42,876 nucleotides of DNA from UBA1306 sp964396415 (GCA_964396415.1 CAYNFM010000025.1:1-42876), one strand, 5' to 3'. Counted from the first letter of the stretch, positions 7,937 through 16,046 are shown. Made by a program: numbers and translations. The notes: a model not told the origin generated them from the sequence alone.

Positions 7937-8706
7937 GGCTGGCGCGGAGCCTGCCGCTGCTCGCCGCTTGCATCGCCCTCGCCGCGGAAGCCGCGAGGGC
8001 GATGCCGCAAGCGCCCGCGACGTCCGGCGCGGGCGCGGCGCCGGCGCCGGCGGCGGTCGCGTCGACGGCCGAGACGGGCACGGCTTCCTGGTACGGTCCG
8101 GATTTCGACGGGAGGCGAACCTCCTCGGGCGAGATCTACGACAAGGAGCGGCTCACCTGCGCTCATAGGACCCTGCCATTCGGGACCTATCTCCTCGTAC
8201 GCAACCTCGACAACGGCTCGAGCGTCGTCGTGCGCGTGAACGATCGGGGCCCCTTCGCGAAGGATCGCGTCATCGATCTTTCCGAGGCCGCGGCGCGCAT
8301 CATCGGCATGATCCCCACGGGGACCGCTCAGGTCGCCTTCTCCGAGATACCTAAGGAGGAGGCCCTCGCCTGGAAGGGAGGGGGCTTGGATGGCCAGGCG
8401 GCCGGAGTCGACGCCAAAGACCCGCTCGACTCGGGTGTCGAGACAAAGGCCGCGGATTCCGCGTCGCCGGGCGCTCGAGTCCGCATACAAGTGGCTTCCT
8501 ATGCGGTCGAAGCCAACGCGAAGGCGACGGTGGAGCGCTTGGCGATGTCGGGCCTGACCGCGACGATCGAACGCTCGGGCGGGCACTCCCGCGTCCTCTT
8601 CCCCGACCTCTCCCCGGATGACGCGCGGACCGTGAGCCGAAAATTGGACCTCCTCGGGTATCGCGGCTATTCGGTCACGACGATACGTCCCGAAGCCAAG
8701 CCCTGA
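7933..8706 (+). CDS. rlpA: RlpA-like septal ring protein with SPOR domain
   Basis: A 257-residue exported protein. N-terminal signal-like segment (1-23, ending ARA), then a Pro/Ala linker, a double-psi beta-barrel of the RlpA family (about 45-140) with ETGTASWYGPDFDGRRTSSGE, LTCAHRTLPFGT, VRVNDRGPF and RVIDLSEAAA, and a C-terminal SPOR domain (about 180-250, from RIQVASY) for binding denuded septal peptidoglycan. RlpA proteins cut or bind glycan strands at division sites; the barrel's catalytic Asp and His positions (VNDRGPF, AHRTLPFG) are kept. A LAAC at residues 10-13 could be a lipobox but the hydrophobic stretch before it is short, so lipidation is doubtful. Translationally coupled to the aminotransferase gene. 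Confidence 0.88.
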   Translation: MRLARSLPLLAACIALAAEAARAMPQAPATSGAGAAPAPAAVASTAETGTASWYGPDFDGRRTSSGEIYDKERLTCAHRTLPFGTYLLVRNLDNGSSVVVRVNDRGPFAKDRVIDLSEAAARIIGMIPTGTAQVAFSEIPKEEALAWKGGGLDGQAAGVDAKDPLDSGVETKAADSASPGARVRIQVASYAVEANAKATVERLAMSGLTATIERSGGHSRVLFPDLSPDDARTVSRKLDLLGYRGYSVTTIRPEAKP

Positions 8707-8788
8707 TTCGCAGGCGGGTTCATACCTCGCCTCTTTTGTGACGCAAAAGCTAGTGGGTATGAATCCCGCATACAATCCATTCCTTGCA

Positions 8789-8828
8789 GAACGAACGATC
8801 CCTCGCGGCTCTGCTGCGGGGTTCGTTC
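8789..8828. terminator. Hairpin between convergent genes, possible bidirectional terminator
   Basis: Perfect 8-bp arms GAACGAAC (8789-8796) and GTTCGTTC (8821-8828), with a further CCC/GGG pairing inside. It sits between the stops of the RlpA gene (plus) and the TRAP binding protein (minus). Neither side has a clear T-run, so intrinsic termination is uncertain. Confidence 0.4.
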
Positions 8829-8840
8829 ATTCGGATCCGA

Positions 8841-9836
8841 TCAGGGCCGGCGGACCTTGGCCAGGGCCTCGTCCATCGCGTCGAGAATATCGGGGGAGAA
8901 CATCTGGGCGATCAGGCCGTTGCGTCTCTGGGCGATCAGCTTGGCCCAGGTCTCGGCCGCGGCGGGGGGCTCGGGCGGAATCTTGATGCCGTCGAGCGAG
9001 GCGATGGCGTCGTCCTCGAGCTTCGCGCTCTCGAGGCCGATCTCGTCCGCTATATCTTTAACCGTTTTCTCGAGCGGGGGCCTGAGCTCCGCCGGTACTT
9101 TCTCCCAGCTGGATTTGTTGAATATCATCGCGCCGATGAACGGGGCGACTTTGAAGGAAGTCATATAGGAGATCTTCCCTCTCAGCTGGAACCACAGGGT
9201 CGCGATGTAGATGGGGCTTTGGCAGATGGCGTCGACGGTACCGGTATTGATTTGGAGGAGGAAATCCGAGATCGTGCCCGGGACTACCTTCGCGCCGACG
9301 CTCTGCATGAGTCGAATCTCGTCGGGGTTGCCCTGGTCGATGGAGATGCGGAGCTTGGCGAAGTCGGATGGATACACGACGGGCGATTCGGAGAAGTATC
9401 GGACCCATCCGCCCTTCGAGACGGCCAATACGACGTAGCGGTCCGCGAGCTTGGCTTCGATCAGGGGGACGACGGCCGCGAGTACGGCATCGAATTCCTC
9501 GTCGTTGTTGATGAAGCTCGGCATGGAGAGGGCGAGGCTGTCGGGATAGAGCTGCGCGAGTCCCTGCGAGGATATCAGCGCCCCATCGATTCCGAACCGC
9601 ATTTGCCGGAGTATGTCCCCTTCCGAGGCGACGTGGGCGCTCGGCGGGAAGATCATCCTCACCCTGCCGCCCGATACCCGATCGAACTCATGCGCGAGAC
9701 GCTTCAAGCCGAGATCCCAGGGGCTGTTCGTCGGAACGTTCGCCGCGATCCTGAGGGTGACGACCTGGGCGGAGAGCCCCGCGATCGAGGCGATGAGCGA
9801 CATGAGCAAGGCGGTGCATGTGCGGCGAAGAGCCAT
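8841..9836 (-). CDS. TRAP transporter solute-binding protein (DctP family)
   Basis: A 331-residue periplasmic binding protein. Signal peptide 1-23 (hydrophobic LLMSLIASIAGLSAQ), then VTLRIAANVPTNSPWDLGLKRLAHEFDRVSGGRVRMIFPP, the usual start of DctP/TAXI-type proteins. Residues around 130-200 (YFSESPVVYPSDFAKLRISI... VGAKVVPGT...LLQINTGTVDAI) include the conserved Arg and Asn/Gly-Thr-Val-Asp substrate-clamp regions seen in DctP for organic-acid ligands. No DctQ or DctM membrane subunits are next to it, so it is an orphan component or serves a transporter elsewhere. GGAGG about 9 nt before the ATG is a good ribosome-binding site. Confidence 0.88.
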   Translation of the reverse strand: MALRRTCTALLMSLIASIAGLSAQVVTLRIAANVPTNSPWDLGLKRLAHEFDRVSGGRVRMIFPPSAHVASEGDILRQMRFGIDGALISSQGLAQLYPDSLALSMPSFINNDEEFDAVLAAVVPLIEAKLADRYVVLAVSKGGWVRYFSESPVVYPSDFAKLRISIDQGNPDEIRLMQSVGAKVVPGTISDFLLQINTGTVDAICQSPIYIATLWFQLRGKISYMTSFKVAPFIGAMIFNKSSWEKVPAELRPPLEKTVKDIADEIGLESAKLEDDAIASLDGIKIPPEPPAAAETWAKLIAQRRNGLIAQMFSPDILDAMDEALAKVRRP

Positions 9837-9860
9837 GGCGCATTTCCTCCGGTCGAAGGG

Positions 9861-9890
9861 AATCTACTGCCTTTTCGAGCCGCGGGGCAA
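9861..9890 (-). promoter_or_regulatory. Predicted promoter of the TRAP binding-protein gene
   Basis: On the minus strand: -35 TTGCCC (9890-9885), 18-nt spacer, -10 TAGATT (9866-9861). The start codon is at 9836 with GGAGG in between, so this mRNA has a short normal leader. Confidence 0.4.
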
Positions 9891-9984
9891 TGCTCCCGGC
9901 CGTGGCCGAAACCCTAGCGCGGATAGGGATGGTTGACCGCGGCCTCGGGCATGGAAGAGGATGGACGAAATACGAGGTCACGAA

Positions 9985-10812
9985 ATGGGCAGGATAGGAT
10001 TCATCGGATACGGTCACATGGGAAGCGTCCTGATCAAGGGTTTCCTGAAGAGTCGAGCGATCGAACCGTCCCGGCTTATCCTCTCGACCAGGACGAAAGG
10101 CAAGCTCGAGGCGCTGCGAGACATGTATCCGGAAATACAAATCGCGGAAGACAATCGCGCAGTCGCCAAAGCCGTCGATCTGTTGTTCCTGTGCGTCGGG
10201 ACTCTTCAGGTAAAGTCCATCTTGGCGGAAATCCAGGATTCGCTGCGCGCGGACAGCCACCTCGTCTTCATCTCGGGGGGCTTGGAGCTCGCCAGCGTCG
10301 AAGCCTGCTTCGAGGGGCCGGTGACGAAGATGATGCCGACGATCCTGGCCGAGGTCCTGGAGGGCACGACCCTCGTCTGCCACGGCGATCGCGTCGGGCA
10401 GGAGGCGAGGAAGAAATTGCGGGACCTGCTCCGCGGCCTCGGCTCTGTGAGGGAGATCGACGAGCGGCGATTCGAGGTCGGAGCGGACCTCACGAGCTGC
10501 GCTCCCGGCTTGTTGGCGGCGATATGCGATCACTACGTCCGCGCGGGCATGCGCCGAGGAGACTTCGACTACGAGGAAGCTCAATCGATGCTCTCGGATA
10601 GTTTGTACGGGACCGCGAAACTGCTGCGAGAGAACGGAGGAGGCTTCCGCTCCGTCATCGAAAGAGTAGCCACGAAAGGCGGCGCCACGGAGGCGGGGAC
10701 CCAGGTATTCGAAGAGGCCCTGCCCGATGTCTTCGCCCGGGCCTTCTCGGCGATGATGGAGCGCCACGAGAGCCGGAAGCTCTCTACGCGGGAGCAATTC
10801 GGCCGAGGCTGA
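9985..10812 (+). CDS. Pyrroline-5-carboxylate reductase-like NAD(P)-binding oxidoreductase
   Basis: About 275 residues. The Rossmann start MGRIGFIGYGHMGSVLIKGF matches ProC (GxGxMG), followed by DLLFLCVGTLQVKSIL and HLVFISGGLELASVE strands and KMMPTILAEVLEGTTL in the place of ProC's R-MPN-p--v--G. The C-terminal dimer domain carries VATKGGATEAG in the place of the SPGGTT(I)xG active-site motif. Because both signature motifs are altered, true proline synthesis is not certain; it may be a ProC paralogue (ComER-like). ATG 9985 was chosen since ProC proteins start at this point and GAGG lies about 8 nt upstream; ATG 9961 would add 8 residues. Confidence 0.75.
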   Translation: MGRIGFIGYGHMGSVLIKGFLKSRAIEPSRLILSTRTKGKLEALRDMYPEIQIAEDNRAVAKAVDLLFLCVGTLQVKSILAEIQDSLRADSHLVFISGGLELASVEACFEGPVTKMMPTILAEVLEGTTLVCHGDRVGQEARKKLRDLLRGLGSVREIDERRFEVGADLTSCAPGLLAAICDHYVRAGMRRGDFDYEEAQSMLSDSLYGTAKLLRENGGGFRSVIERVATKGGATEAGTQVFEEALPDVFARAFSAMMERHESRKLSTREQFGRG

Positions 10813-10909
10813 GGCCCAGAGCGGTGGTGCCGGAGGCGACCGCAGGCAAGGACCTCGCCCCGCGGCGCTACGCGATAAATGCGCGCTTGGGTCCCCGGCC
10901 GCGCTCCCC

Positions 10910-12091
10910 CTATTTGAGGATATACGCCGCCAGCGGCGGGAAGCCGTTGAAGGAGATCGAGCTGTAGCTCTGCGTGTAGGCCCCCGTCGTGAGGATGTAG
11001 ACTCTGTCCCCGATGCGCGTGGTGTCGGGCATCGTGTAGGTCCACTTCTCGTAGAGGATGTCCATGCTGTCGCAGGTAGGGCCCGCGATGATGATCTCGC
11101 GGGCCTTGCCCGCGCGCTCGAAGAAGATCGGATACTTGATTGCCTCGTCGAGGGTCTCGATGAGGCCGCCGAACTTGCCGATGTCGAGGAAGACCCAGGG
11201 ATAGCGCTCGTGCACGGACTTCCTGGCGATGTTGACGATCTCGGCGACGATGACGCCGGAGCCGCCGGCCATGGAGCGGCCGGGCTCGATGATTATCTCC
11301 TCGGGCCATACGCCGTTGAAGCTGTTGTCGAGGAATCGGCTTATGTCCTCGGCGTACTGGGCGAGGGTGTCGGTGGGCTCCACGTAGTCGGCGGGGAAGC
11401 CCCCCCCCATGTTGAGCATCTTCAGGTCGACGTGCGCCTCCTCGCGGGCCCACCGGAAGAGCTGGCCCGTCGTGGTGAGGGCCGAAGACCAGGCGCCGAC
11501 GTCGCGCTGCTGGGATCCCGGATGGAAGGAGATGCCGTAGGGCTCGAGGCCGAGGCGGACCGAGAGCTTGACGAGCTGGCGCGCGAGGTCGGGGTGGGAG
11601 CCGAATTTCTTGGAGAGCGGCCAGTCCGCGCCCATCCCGTCGGTGAGGAGGCGGAAGAAGACCCTGGAGCCGGGGGCGGCGCGCGCGATCTTGTCGAGGT
11701 CGGAGGGAGAGTCGGTCACGAAGAGGCGCACGCCCTTCTCGTAGAAGTAGGCGATATCGCGCTCTTTCTTTATCGTATTGCCGAAGGAGAGGCGGTCGGG
11801 GCCCACGCCGAGGCGGAGGAGCTGGTCCAGCTCGTAGCGGGTGGCGACGTCGAAGTTCGAGCCGAGGTCGCGGAGGGCGGCGATCACCTCGTCGTGGGGA
11901 TTCGCCTTGACCGCGTAGTAGACTTTCGCGTATGGCAGATTGGTCCGGAGCGCCTCGTAGTTGGCCTTGATGACGTCGAGGTCGATGACCAGGAAGGGCG
12001 TTTCCTTGTCCTTGCCGAAGGCCTTGACCCGATCGAAGCGCTCCGAGCTCATGTAGTTCTCGATGGGAAAGCGGTACGAGATCTCTTCCAA
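10910..12091 (-). CDS. Ornithine/lysine decarboxylase, PLP fold-type III
   Basis: A 393-residue decarboxylase of the eukaryotic-type ODC/LDC/DapA-decarboxylase group, making putrescine or cadaverine. Key residues: PLP Lys K62 in YYAVKANP, H190 in SFHPGSQ (stacks on PLP), the glycine loop GGGFP (229-233), EPGR (269-272), catalytic C340-D341 in GPTCDSMD and Y372 in GAYTQSY, then FNGF. The FGNTIKKERDI and HPGSQ context is that of ODC/LDC rather than DAP decarboxylase; specificity is not resolved. The start is TTG 12091, backed by AAGGAGG 8 nt upstream; the first in-frame ATG (12052) has no such site. It is divergent from the membrane protein gene. Confidence 0.9.
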   Translation of the reverse strand: MEEISYRFPIENYMSSERFDRVKAFGKDKETPFLVIDLDVIKANYEALRTNLPYAKVYYAVKANPHDEVIAALRDLGSNFDVATRYELDQLLRLGVGPDRLSFGNTIKKERDIAYFYEKGVRLFVTDSPSDLDKIARAAPGSRVFFRLLTDGMGADWPLSKKFGSHPDLARQLVKLSVRLGLEPYGISFHPGSQQRDVGAWSSALTTTGQLFRWAREEAHVDLKMLNMGGGFPADYVEPTDTLAQYAEDISRFLDNSFNGVWPEEIIIEPGRSMAGGSGVIVAEIVNIARKSVHERYPWVFLDIGKFGGLIETLDEAIKYPIFFERAGKAREIIIAGPTCDSMDILYEKWTYTMPDTTRIGDRVYILTTGAYTQSYSSISFNGFPPLAAYILK

Positions 12092-12138
12092 CTCTCCGGC
12101 CTCCTTGTCGGCGCCGCTGGGCGCGATGAATATGCGCT

Positions 12139-12168
12139 AACATAATTGCGCGCTTGCCATCGTGTCAA
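12139..12168 (-). promoter_or_regulatory. Predicted promoter of the decarboxylase gene
   Basis: On the minus strand: perfect -35 TTGACA (12168-12163), 18-nt spacer, -10 TATGTT (12144-12139). The leader to TTG 12091 would be about 40 nt and holds the Shine-Dalgarno. It overlaps the oppositely directed promoter at 12154-12182. Confidence 0.55.
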
Positions 12169-12182
12169 GAATAGGCTATACC
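12154..12182 (+). promoter_or_regulatory. Predicted leaderless promoter of the membrane protein gene
   Basis: -35 TTGCCA (12154-12159), 17-nt spacer, -10 TATACC (12177-12182), then 6 nt to ATG 12189. It faces and overlaps the decarboxylase promoter. Confidence 0.5.
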
Positions 12183-12188
12183 GCATCC

Positions 12189-12962
12189 ATGATCGGTTTC
12201 TTCATCAAGAAGGCCTTCTTCGACGGATGGGACCACCTCTTTTCCTTGATCCTCCTCAATGCGGGATTCCTCGTCGTACTCGCGATCGGCGTCATGCTGC
12301 CGGGCGGCATCCCCCTGCCCGCCTGGGCCGATATGATCATCCGCATCCTCGCCCTCGCGGCGGGCTCGGTGTGGTGGTCGACCTGCGTCTTCGCGACGAG
12401 GGGCATCTCGGACTTCGGAAGCTTCCGCCTCGGGGAGTTGCGCTCTCACCTCGAGCGGGGCCTCGTCCCCGGCCTCCAGATAGGGATCGTCCTCGTCGCG
12501 GGCTGGCTCGTAGTCTCCGTCGGCCTGCCCTTCTACCTTTCGCTGGGCGGCCTCCTCGGGACGCTCGCGGCCGGAGTGATCTTCTGGTGCGCCGTCATCA
12601 TCCTCCTCGCGCTCCAGTATTACATCCCGCTGCGGGCCAGGCTCGGCGGCGGCCTGCGCAAGAACCTGCGCAAGAGCTTCCTCATCTTCTTCGACAATCC
12701 CGGCTTTTCGATTTTCCTCTTCCTCTACTCCGCCTTCGCCCTCGCCCTCTCGCTCTTCCTGGCCTTCCTCCTTCCGGGCTTCGCCGGCGTCGGCCTCGCG
12801 CAGAACGTCGGGCTCAGGCTGCGGATGCATAAGTACGATTGGCTCGAGGCCAATCCCGAGGCGAACAGGCGCGCGGTTCCCTGGGACGAGCTGCTCGAGG
12901 AGGACAGGGATCTGGTCGGCAAGCGGAGCCTCAAGGGCATGTTCTTCCCCTGGAAGGAATGA
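12189..12962 (+). CDS. Integral membrane protein, DUF624/YesL-like
   Basis: A 257-residue protein with about five hydrophobic helices: roughly 15-38, 48-68, 97-120, 124-148 and 172-200. The opening FFIKKAFFDGWDHLFSLILLNAGFLV followed by a Trp-rich segment (GSVWWSTCVFATRG) resembles DUF624 proteins, small membrane proteins of unknown role often found near sugar transporters. The C-terminal tail is charged and cytoplasmic by the positive-inside rule. Start ATG 12189 is preferred to an upstream GTG (12162) because a promoter ends 6 nt before it and the first helix begins right after it. Function unknown. Confidence 0.7.
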   Translation: MIGFFIKKAFFDGWDHLFSLILLNAGFLVVLAIGVMLPGGIPLPAWADMIIRILALAAGSVWWSTCVFATRGISDFGSFRLGELRSHLERGLVPGLQIGIVLVAGWLVVSVGLPFYLSLGGLLGTLAAGVIFWCAVIILLALQYYIPLRARLGGGLRKNLRKSFLIFFDNPGFSIFLFLYSAFALALSLFLAFLLPGFAGVGLAQNVGLRLRMHKYDWLEANPEANRRAVPWDELLEEDRDLVGKRSLKGMFFPWKE

Positions 12963-12979
12963 CCGGCGGGCCATCATTG

Positions 12980-13008
12980 TTGACCTGTGGAGCCGCGACG
13001 GCTATTAT
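12980..13008 (+). promoter_or_regulatory. Predicted promoter of the PilZ operon (very short leader)
   Basis: -35 TTGACC (12980-12985), 17-nt spacer, -10 TATTAT (13003-13008), then 11 nt to ATG 13020. The leader would be about 5 nt. Confidence 0.5.
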
Positions 13009-13019
13009 CGAGCTTGGAT

Positions 13020-13874
13020 ATGGCCGTAACCACCAGTCAACAGATCGGGAAATGGTTCGAACTCTATAAAACCATAGATGTCACCTATACCAAAGAGATC
13101 ATAAAGGCTACCGGCCTGGATATCCGGGGCGTCTTCCTCAAATGCGTGGGAGAGCAATGGCCCTGCGTCGTCTATTCGAGCTCTTTCCTCGGGGCGAAGG
13201 TCATCGTCAGCTCCAAGCAGGCCCTCACCGATCGCATCGCCAAGGCCAACGGGGCCGTCAGCCTGCGATTCAGCTTCAAGCTGTCGGACAAGCCCGATCC
13301 GGTCAGCTTCTTCATCGGCGCCAAGGTCCTCGGCTATTCGAGCTATCCCAAAAGCACGGAAGAGCTGCAATACGCGAGCCTGCAGTATACGCAGCGTCCT
13401 CCCGACGATTTCATCGACATCCTGGGCAGGCTCCTCGAGGCGAACATGAATTCGACCCGGAGGCGGGACGAGCGCATACTCCTCAATCCGGACGCGATGC
13501 GCCGCATGGGCCTGCTATCCAAGGAAAGCTTCGTCTTCGTCCAGGGCGTGCCCCGCAAGTGCATCCTCCGCGACCTCTCATTCTCGGGAGCCAAGGCGAT
13601 CATCGTCGGCCTGGCCAAGTTCCTCGTCGACAGGGAGTGCACGCTGCGCGTGGAAATGGACGATCCCCGCGAGAGCCTGGACGTCAAGGGAACCATCGTG
13701 CGCTACGAGGACGTCGAGGGCCGCAAGGACCTCACGGCCATAGCCATTCATTTCGACGAGCAGGCCGTTCCCATGACCTTCAAGATGCACGTCAACGACT
13801 ACCTGGGGCAAGTGCGCCAGTCGCGGACCGACGAGACCGGGCCCCACTCGCCGGCCGCCGAAGTCAAAACCTGA
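13020..13874 (+). CDS. PilZ-domain c-di-GMP receptor with spirochaete-type N-terminal domain
   Basis: A 284-residue cytoplasmic protein. The C-terminal half (about 145-265) is a PilZ domain. The c-di-GMP motifs are both present: RxxxR at R148-R152 (in TRRRDERI) and D/NxSxxG at 185-190 (DLSFSG). The N-terminal half (1-140) is an extended domain seen in spirochaete PilZ proteins (PilZN-type) and starts with MAVTTSQQIGKWFELYK, a recurring opening in that group. It should therefore bind c-di-GMP; the output is unknown. It heads a plus-strand run with the TPR gene (12 bp later) and the phosphoesterase gene, so these three are probably co-transcribed. Confidence 0.82.
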   Translation: MAVTTSQQIGKWFELYKTIDVTYTKEIIKATGLDIRGVFLKCVGEQWPCVVYSSSFLGAKVIVSSKQALTDRIAKANGAVSLRFSFKLSDKPDPVSFFIGAKVLGYSSYPKSTEELQYASLQYTQRPPDDFIDILGRLLEANMNSTRRRDERILLNPDAMRRMGLLSKESFVFVQGVPRKCILRDLSFSGAKAIIVGLAKFLVDRECTLRVEMDDPRESLDVKGTIVRYEDVEGRKDLTAIAIHFDEQAVPMTFKMHVNDYLGQVRQSRTDETGPHSPAAEVKT

Positions 13875-13886
13875 CAGAGGAGCGTA

Positions 13887-15032
13887 ATGGACGAATCCCG
13901 AACCGCGGGCGAGGCCGCCCTCCGGCGCCTGGTCTTCATCGAGCTCCCGGCCGGACTCGCCCGACCCATGGGCGATTTCACGCCCGACCCTTCCGTGCTC
14001 CTGCCCGTCGAGACGGGCATCGAGGCCGAGCGACTCGACTTTCCCGGTCGCTTCGACGCGCGAGCCATCACGGCGGAGGCGATCGTGGCGGGCATGCTCC
14101 GGCTGCTCGCCTGGAGGCCCGATCACGAGAAGGCCGGGTATTATCGCGCCTTCGTAAAGGCCGTCCGGCCTCAGATCCTGCCCGAGCTCTCGGAGGCGGG
14201 AATCGCGAAGGCGCGAAACAAGGACTGGGAAATCGCCGAGGAGATATTCCGCGCCCTGGCGGGACTCTATCCCGAGGCTCCCGAGCCCCTGCTCGACCTC
14301 GCGATCCTCTCCGAGGACAGGGCCGAGCTCTATTCCCAGTCGGGGCGCGAGGCCTTGGCTCAGGAGATGGACGAACGCGCCTTCGACACCTACAAGCGCC
14401 TCCTGGCCCTCGAGCCCCCCTTCCCGCCCGCCTTCTTCAACGCGGCCTTCTTCTTCCTGCGCAGGCGAAACTACGATCGCGCCGCCTCCCTCCTCGAGAC
14501 TTACGTCAAGGTCGGCGAAGACGACGAAAAGAAGGAACGCGCCAGCGAAGTCCTCAAGAAGCTTAGACGCCAGGGATACCTCGACAATCTCTTCAAGGAG
14601 GCCTTCGATTTCATCCGCCTGGGCGAGGAGGAGAAGGGCCTCGCGAAGGCGCGGGAGTTCATCGAAAGGCATCCGACGGTATGGAACGGCTGGTTCCTGG
14701 CAGGCTGGGCCCATCGCAGGCTCGGCCGATGGGAAGAGGGACGGGCGGCCTTCGAGCGGGCCCTCGCCCTGGGGGCCGAAGACGTCGATTCCCTCAACGA
14801 GCTGTCGATCTGCCTTCTCGAGCTCGGCCGGATCCCGGAAGCCAGGCGGGCCCTCGAGCGCGCCCTCAGGCTGGAGGGAGAGAACGTCAAGATCATCGTC
14901 AACCTGGGCGCCATCGCCGTCAGGCAGGACAGACTGGGCGAGGCGGCCGGCTTCTTCCGAGCGGCCCTCGAGATCGACCCGAGCGATCCTGCCGCCAAGA
15001 GCTGGCTCGAGCGGATCGAATCGGAGGCATAG
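13887..15032 (+). CDS. Tetratricopeptide-repeat protein
   Basis: A 381-residue soluble protein with TPR-type helical repeats: one block at about 105-200 (NKDWEIAEEIFRALAGLYPEAPEPLLDLAIL; RRRNYDRAASLLETYVKVG) and another at about 245-380 (GRWEEGRAAFERALALGAEDVDSLNELSICLLELGRIPEARRALERAL and following). The N-terminal 90 residues are not repeats and contain the FIELPAGLARPMGDFTPDPSVLLPVE segment. There is no signal peptide. TPRs bind partner proteins; no catalytic motif is visible. The start ATG follows GAGGAGCGTA, a good ribosome-binding site. The position between the PilZ and phosphoesterase genes suggests work with one of them (inference). Confidence 0.82.
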   Translation: MDESRTAGEAALRRLVFIELPAGLARPMGDFTPDPSVLLPVETGIEAERLDFPGRFDARAITAEAIVAGMLRLLAWRPDHEKAGYYRAFVKAVRPQILPELSEAGIAKARNKDWEIAEEIFRALAGLYPEAPEPLLDLAILSEDRAELYSQSGREALAQEMDERAFDTYKRLLALEPPFPPAFFNAAFFFLRRRNYDRAASLLETYVKVGEDDEKKERASEVLKKLRRQGYLDNLFKEAFDFIRLGEEEKGLAKAREFIERHPTVWNGWFLAGWAHRRLGRWEEGRAAFERALALGAEDVDSLNELSICLLELGRIPEARRALERALRLEGENVKIIVNLGAIAVRQDRLGEAAGFFRAALEIDPSDPAAKSWLERIESEA

Positions 15033-15040
15033 GAACCCGG

Positions 15041-16021
15041 ATGCGGGAGTCCGAGCCGGTCCTTCCCGGCCTTGCCGAGCTGAGGGCCCTCGTCGATTCG
15101 GCCAAGGCGGCGCTCGAGGGAGAGAGCGCCGACCTCCGGCCGCGGGGCTTCGACGGCAGGCCGGGCGGCCTCGTAGTGCTGCCAGCCCTGCCTACCGTCC
15201 TGGTGCCCGACATCCACGCCCGGCCTCGCTTCATGGCCTCGGCGCTCGATTGGAGGCCGCCCCGCCTGGACCGGCCCCTCGATTCCCTTCTCGCCGCCGG
15301 AGAGGTCAACCTCCTCTGCCTGGGCGACGTATTCCACTCGGAGTACGGCGGCGCGCAGCGGCGCTGGGCCGCGGCCTACCGGGAATACGCCTTCGACTGG
15401 GGCTCGCGCGAATCCATGGACGAGGAGATGGCCCTCAGCCTGACCGCGGCGCGCCTGGTCCTGGAAGCCAAGGTCGCCTTTCCCTCCCGATTCCATTACA
15501 TCAAGGGCAACCACGACAACATCTCGGACGAGGAGGGGAGAGGAGACCACTCCTTCTATAAATTCGCGGCCGAGGGAGAGATGGTCGCTTCCTGGTTCCG
15601 CGCCACCTACGGCGAGGAGCTCCTCGACTCGTATCGCGAGCTCGAGCTGGACCTGCCGATCCTCGCCCTCGGTCCCTATTTCGTCGCGAGCCATGGAGAG
15701 CCCGCCTTCTCCCTGTCGCGCGAGGACCTCATCGAGTACCGCTCGAGGCCGGAAGTGGTCGAGGCGCTCATCTGGACCGCCAACGGCGACGCCGAGCCCG
15801 GCTCGGTCGAGGAGAGCATGCTGGCCCTCATGGGCCGGAGAAGGGCCAGGCGCTCTCTCTGGTTCGCGGGCCATCGTCCCGTCGGCGGGAGATATGCCCT
15901 GCGCGCAGGGGGCAGGTTCGTGCAATTCCACGATCCCTCCGCTTTCCGCGTCGTCTTCCTCCTTCCCGGCCGGGCTCCCGACCCCGACCGCGACATCTAC
16001 GACATTCGAGCCGGGAATTGA
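15041..16021 (+). CDS. Calcineurin-like metallophosphoesterase
   Basis: A 326-residue protein with the full metallophosphoesterase motif series: DxH in VPDIHARP (about residue 56-58), GDxxH in CLGDVFHS, GNHD in IKGNHDNIS, a later H in ASHGEP and GHxP in FAGHRPVGG. These bind a two-metal centre that cleaves phosphate esters. There is no signal peptide, so it is cytoplasmic. The substrate is unknown; the co-located PilZ gene makes a nucleotide or protein-phosphate role thinkable but unproven. ATG 15041 has AGGAA 7 nt upstream and lies 8 bp after the TPR stop, so it is likely in the same operon. Its end contains the -35 of the next promoter. Confidence 0.85.
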   Translation: MRESEPVLPGLAELRALVDSAKAALEGESADLRPRGFDGRPGGLVVLPALPTVLVPDIHARPRFMASALDWRPPRLDRPLDSLLAAGEVNLLCLGDVFHSEYGGAQRRWAAAYREYAFDWGSRESMDEEMALSLTAARLVLEAKVAFPSRFHYIKGNHDNISDEEGRGDHSFYKFAAEGEMVASWFRATYGEELLDSYRELELDLPILALGPYFVASHGEPAFSLSREDLIEYRSRPEVVEALIWTANGDAEPGSVEESMLALMGRRRARRSLWFAGHRPVGGRYALRAGGRFVQFHDPSAFRVVFLLPGRAPDPDRDIYDIRAGN

Positions 16022-16046
16022 CCTGAAATATGCCGATCCATATCAT
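16018..16046 (+). promoter_or_regulatory. Predicted leaderless promoter of the GerMN gene
   Basis: -35 TTGACC (16018-16023; overlaps the stop of the phosphoesterase gene), 17-nt spacer, -10 TATCAT (16041-16046), then 8 nt to ATG 16055. No Shine-Dalgarno is seen before the ATG. Confidence 0.55.

Noticed and set aside
8713..8782. Three successive small hairpins after the RlpA gene that resemble D, anticodon and T arms of a tRNA (7-nt loop GTGACGC; GTGGG-TATGAAT-CCCGC), followed by CCA
   Set aside because: No 5' acceptor strand pairs with the bases before CCA, the D loop lacks the conserved GG, and the T loop differs from TTCRANY at two positions. At most a decayed fragment.
10813..10909. Small RNA or terminator between the convergent ProC-like and decarboxylase genes
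   Set aside because: The 97 bp are GC-rich without a clear stem and T-run and without a promoter.
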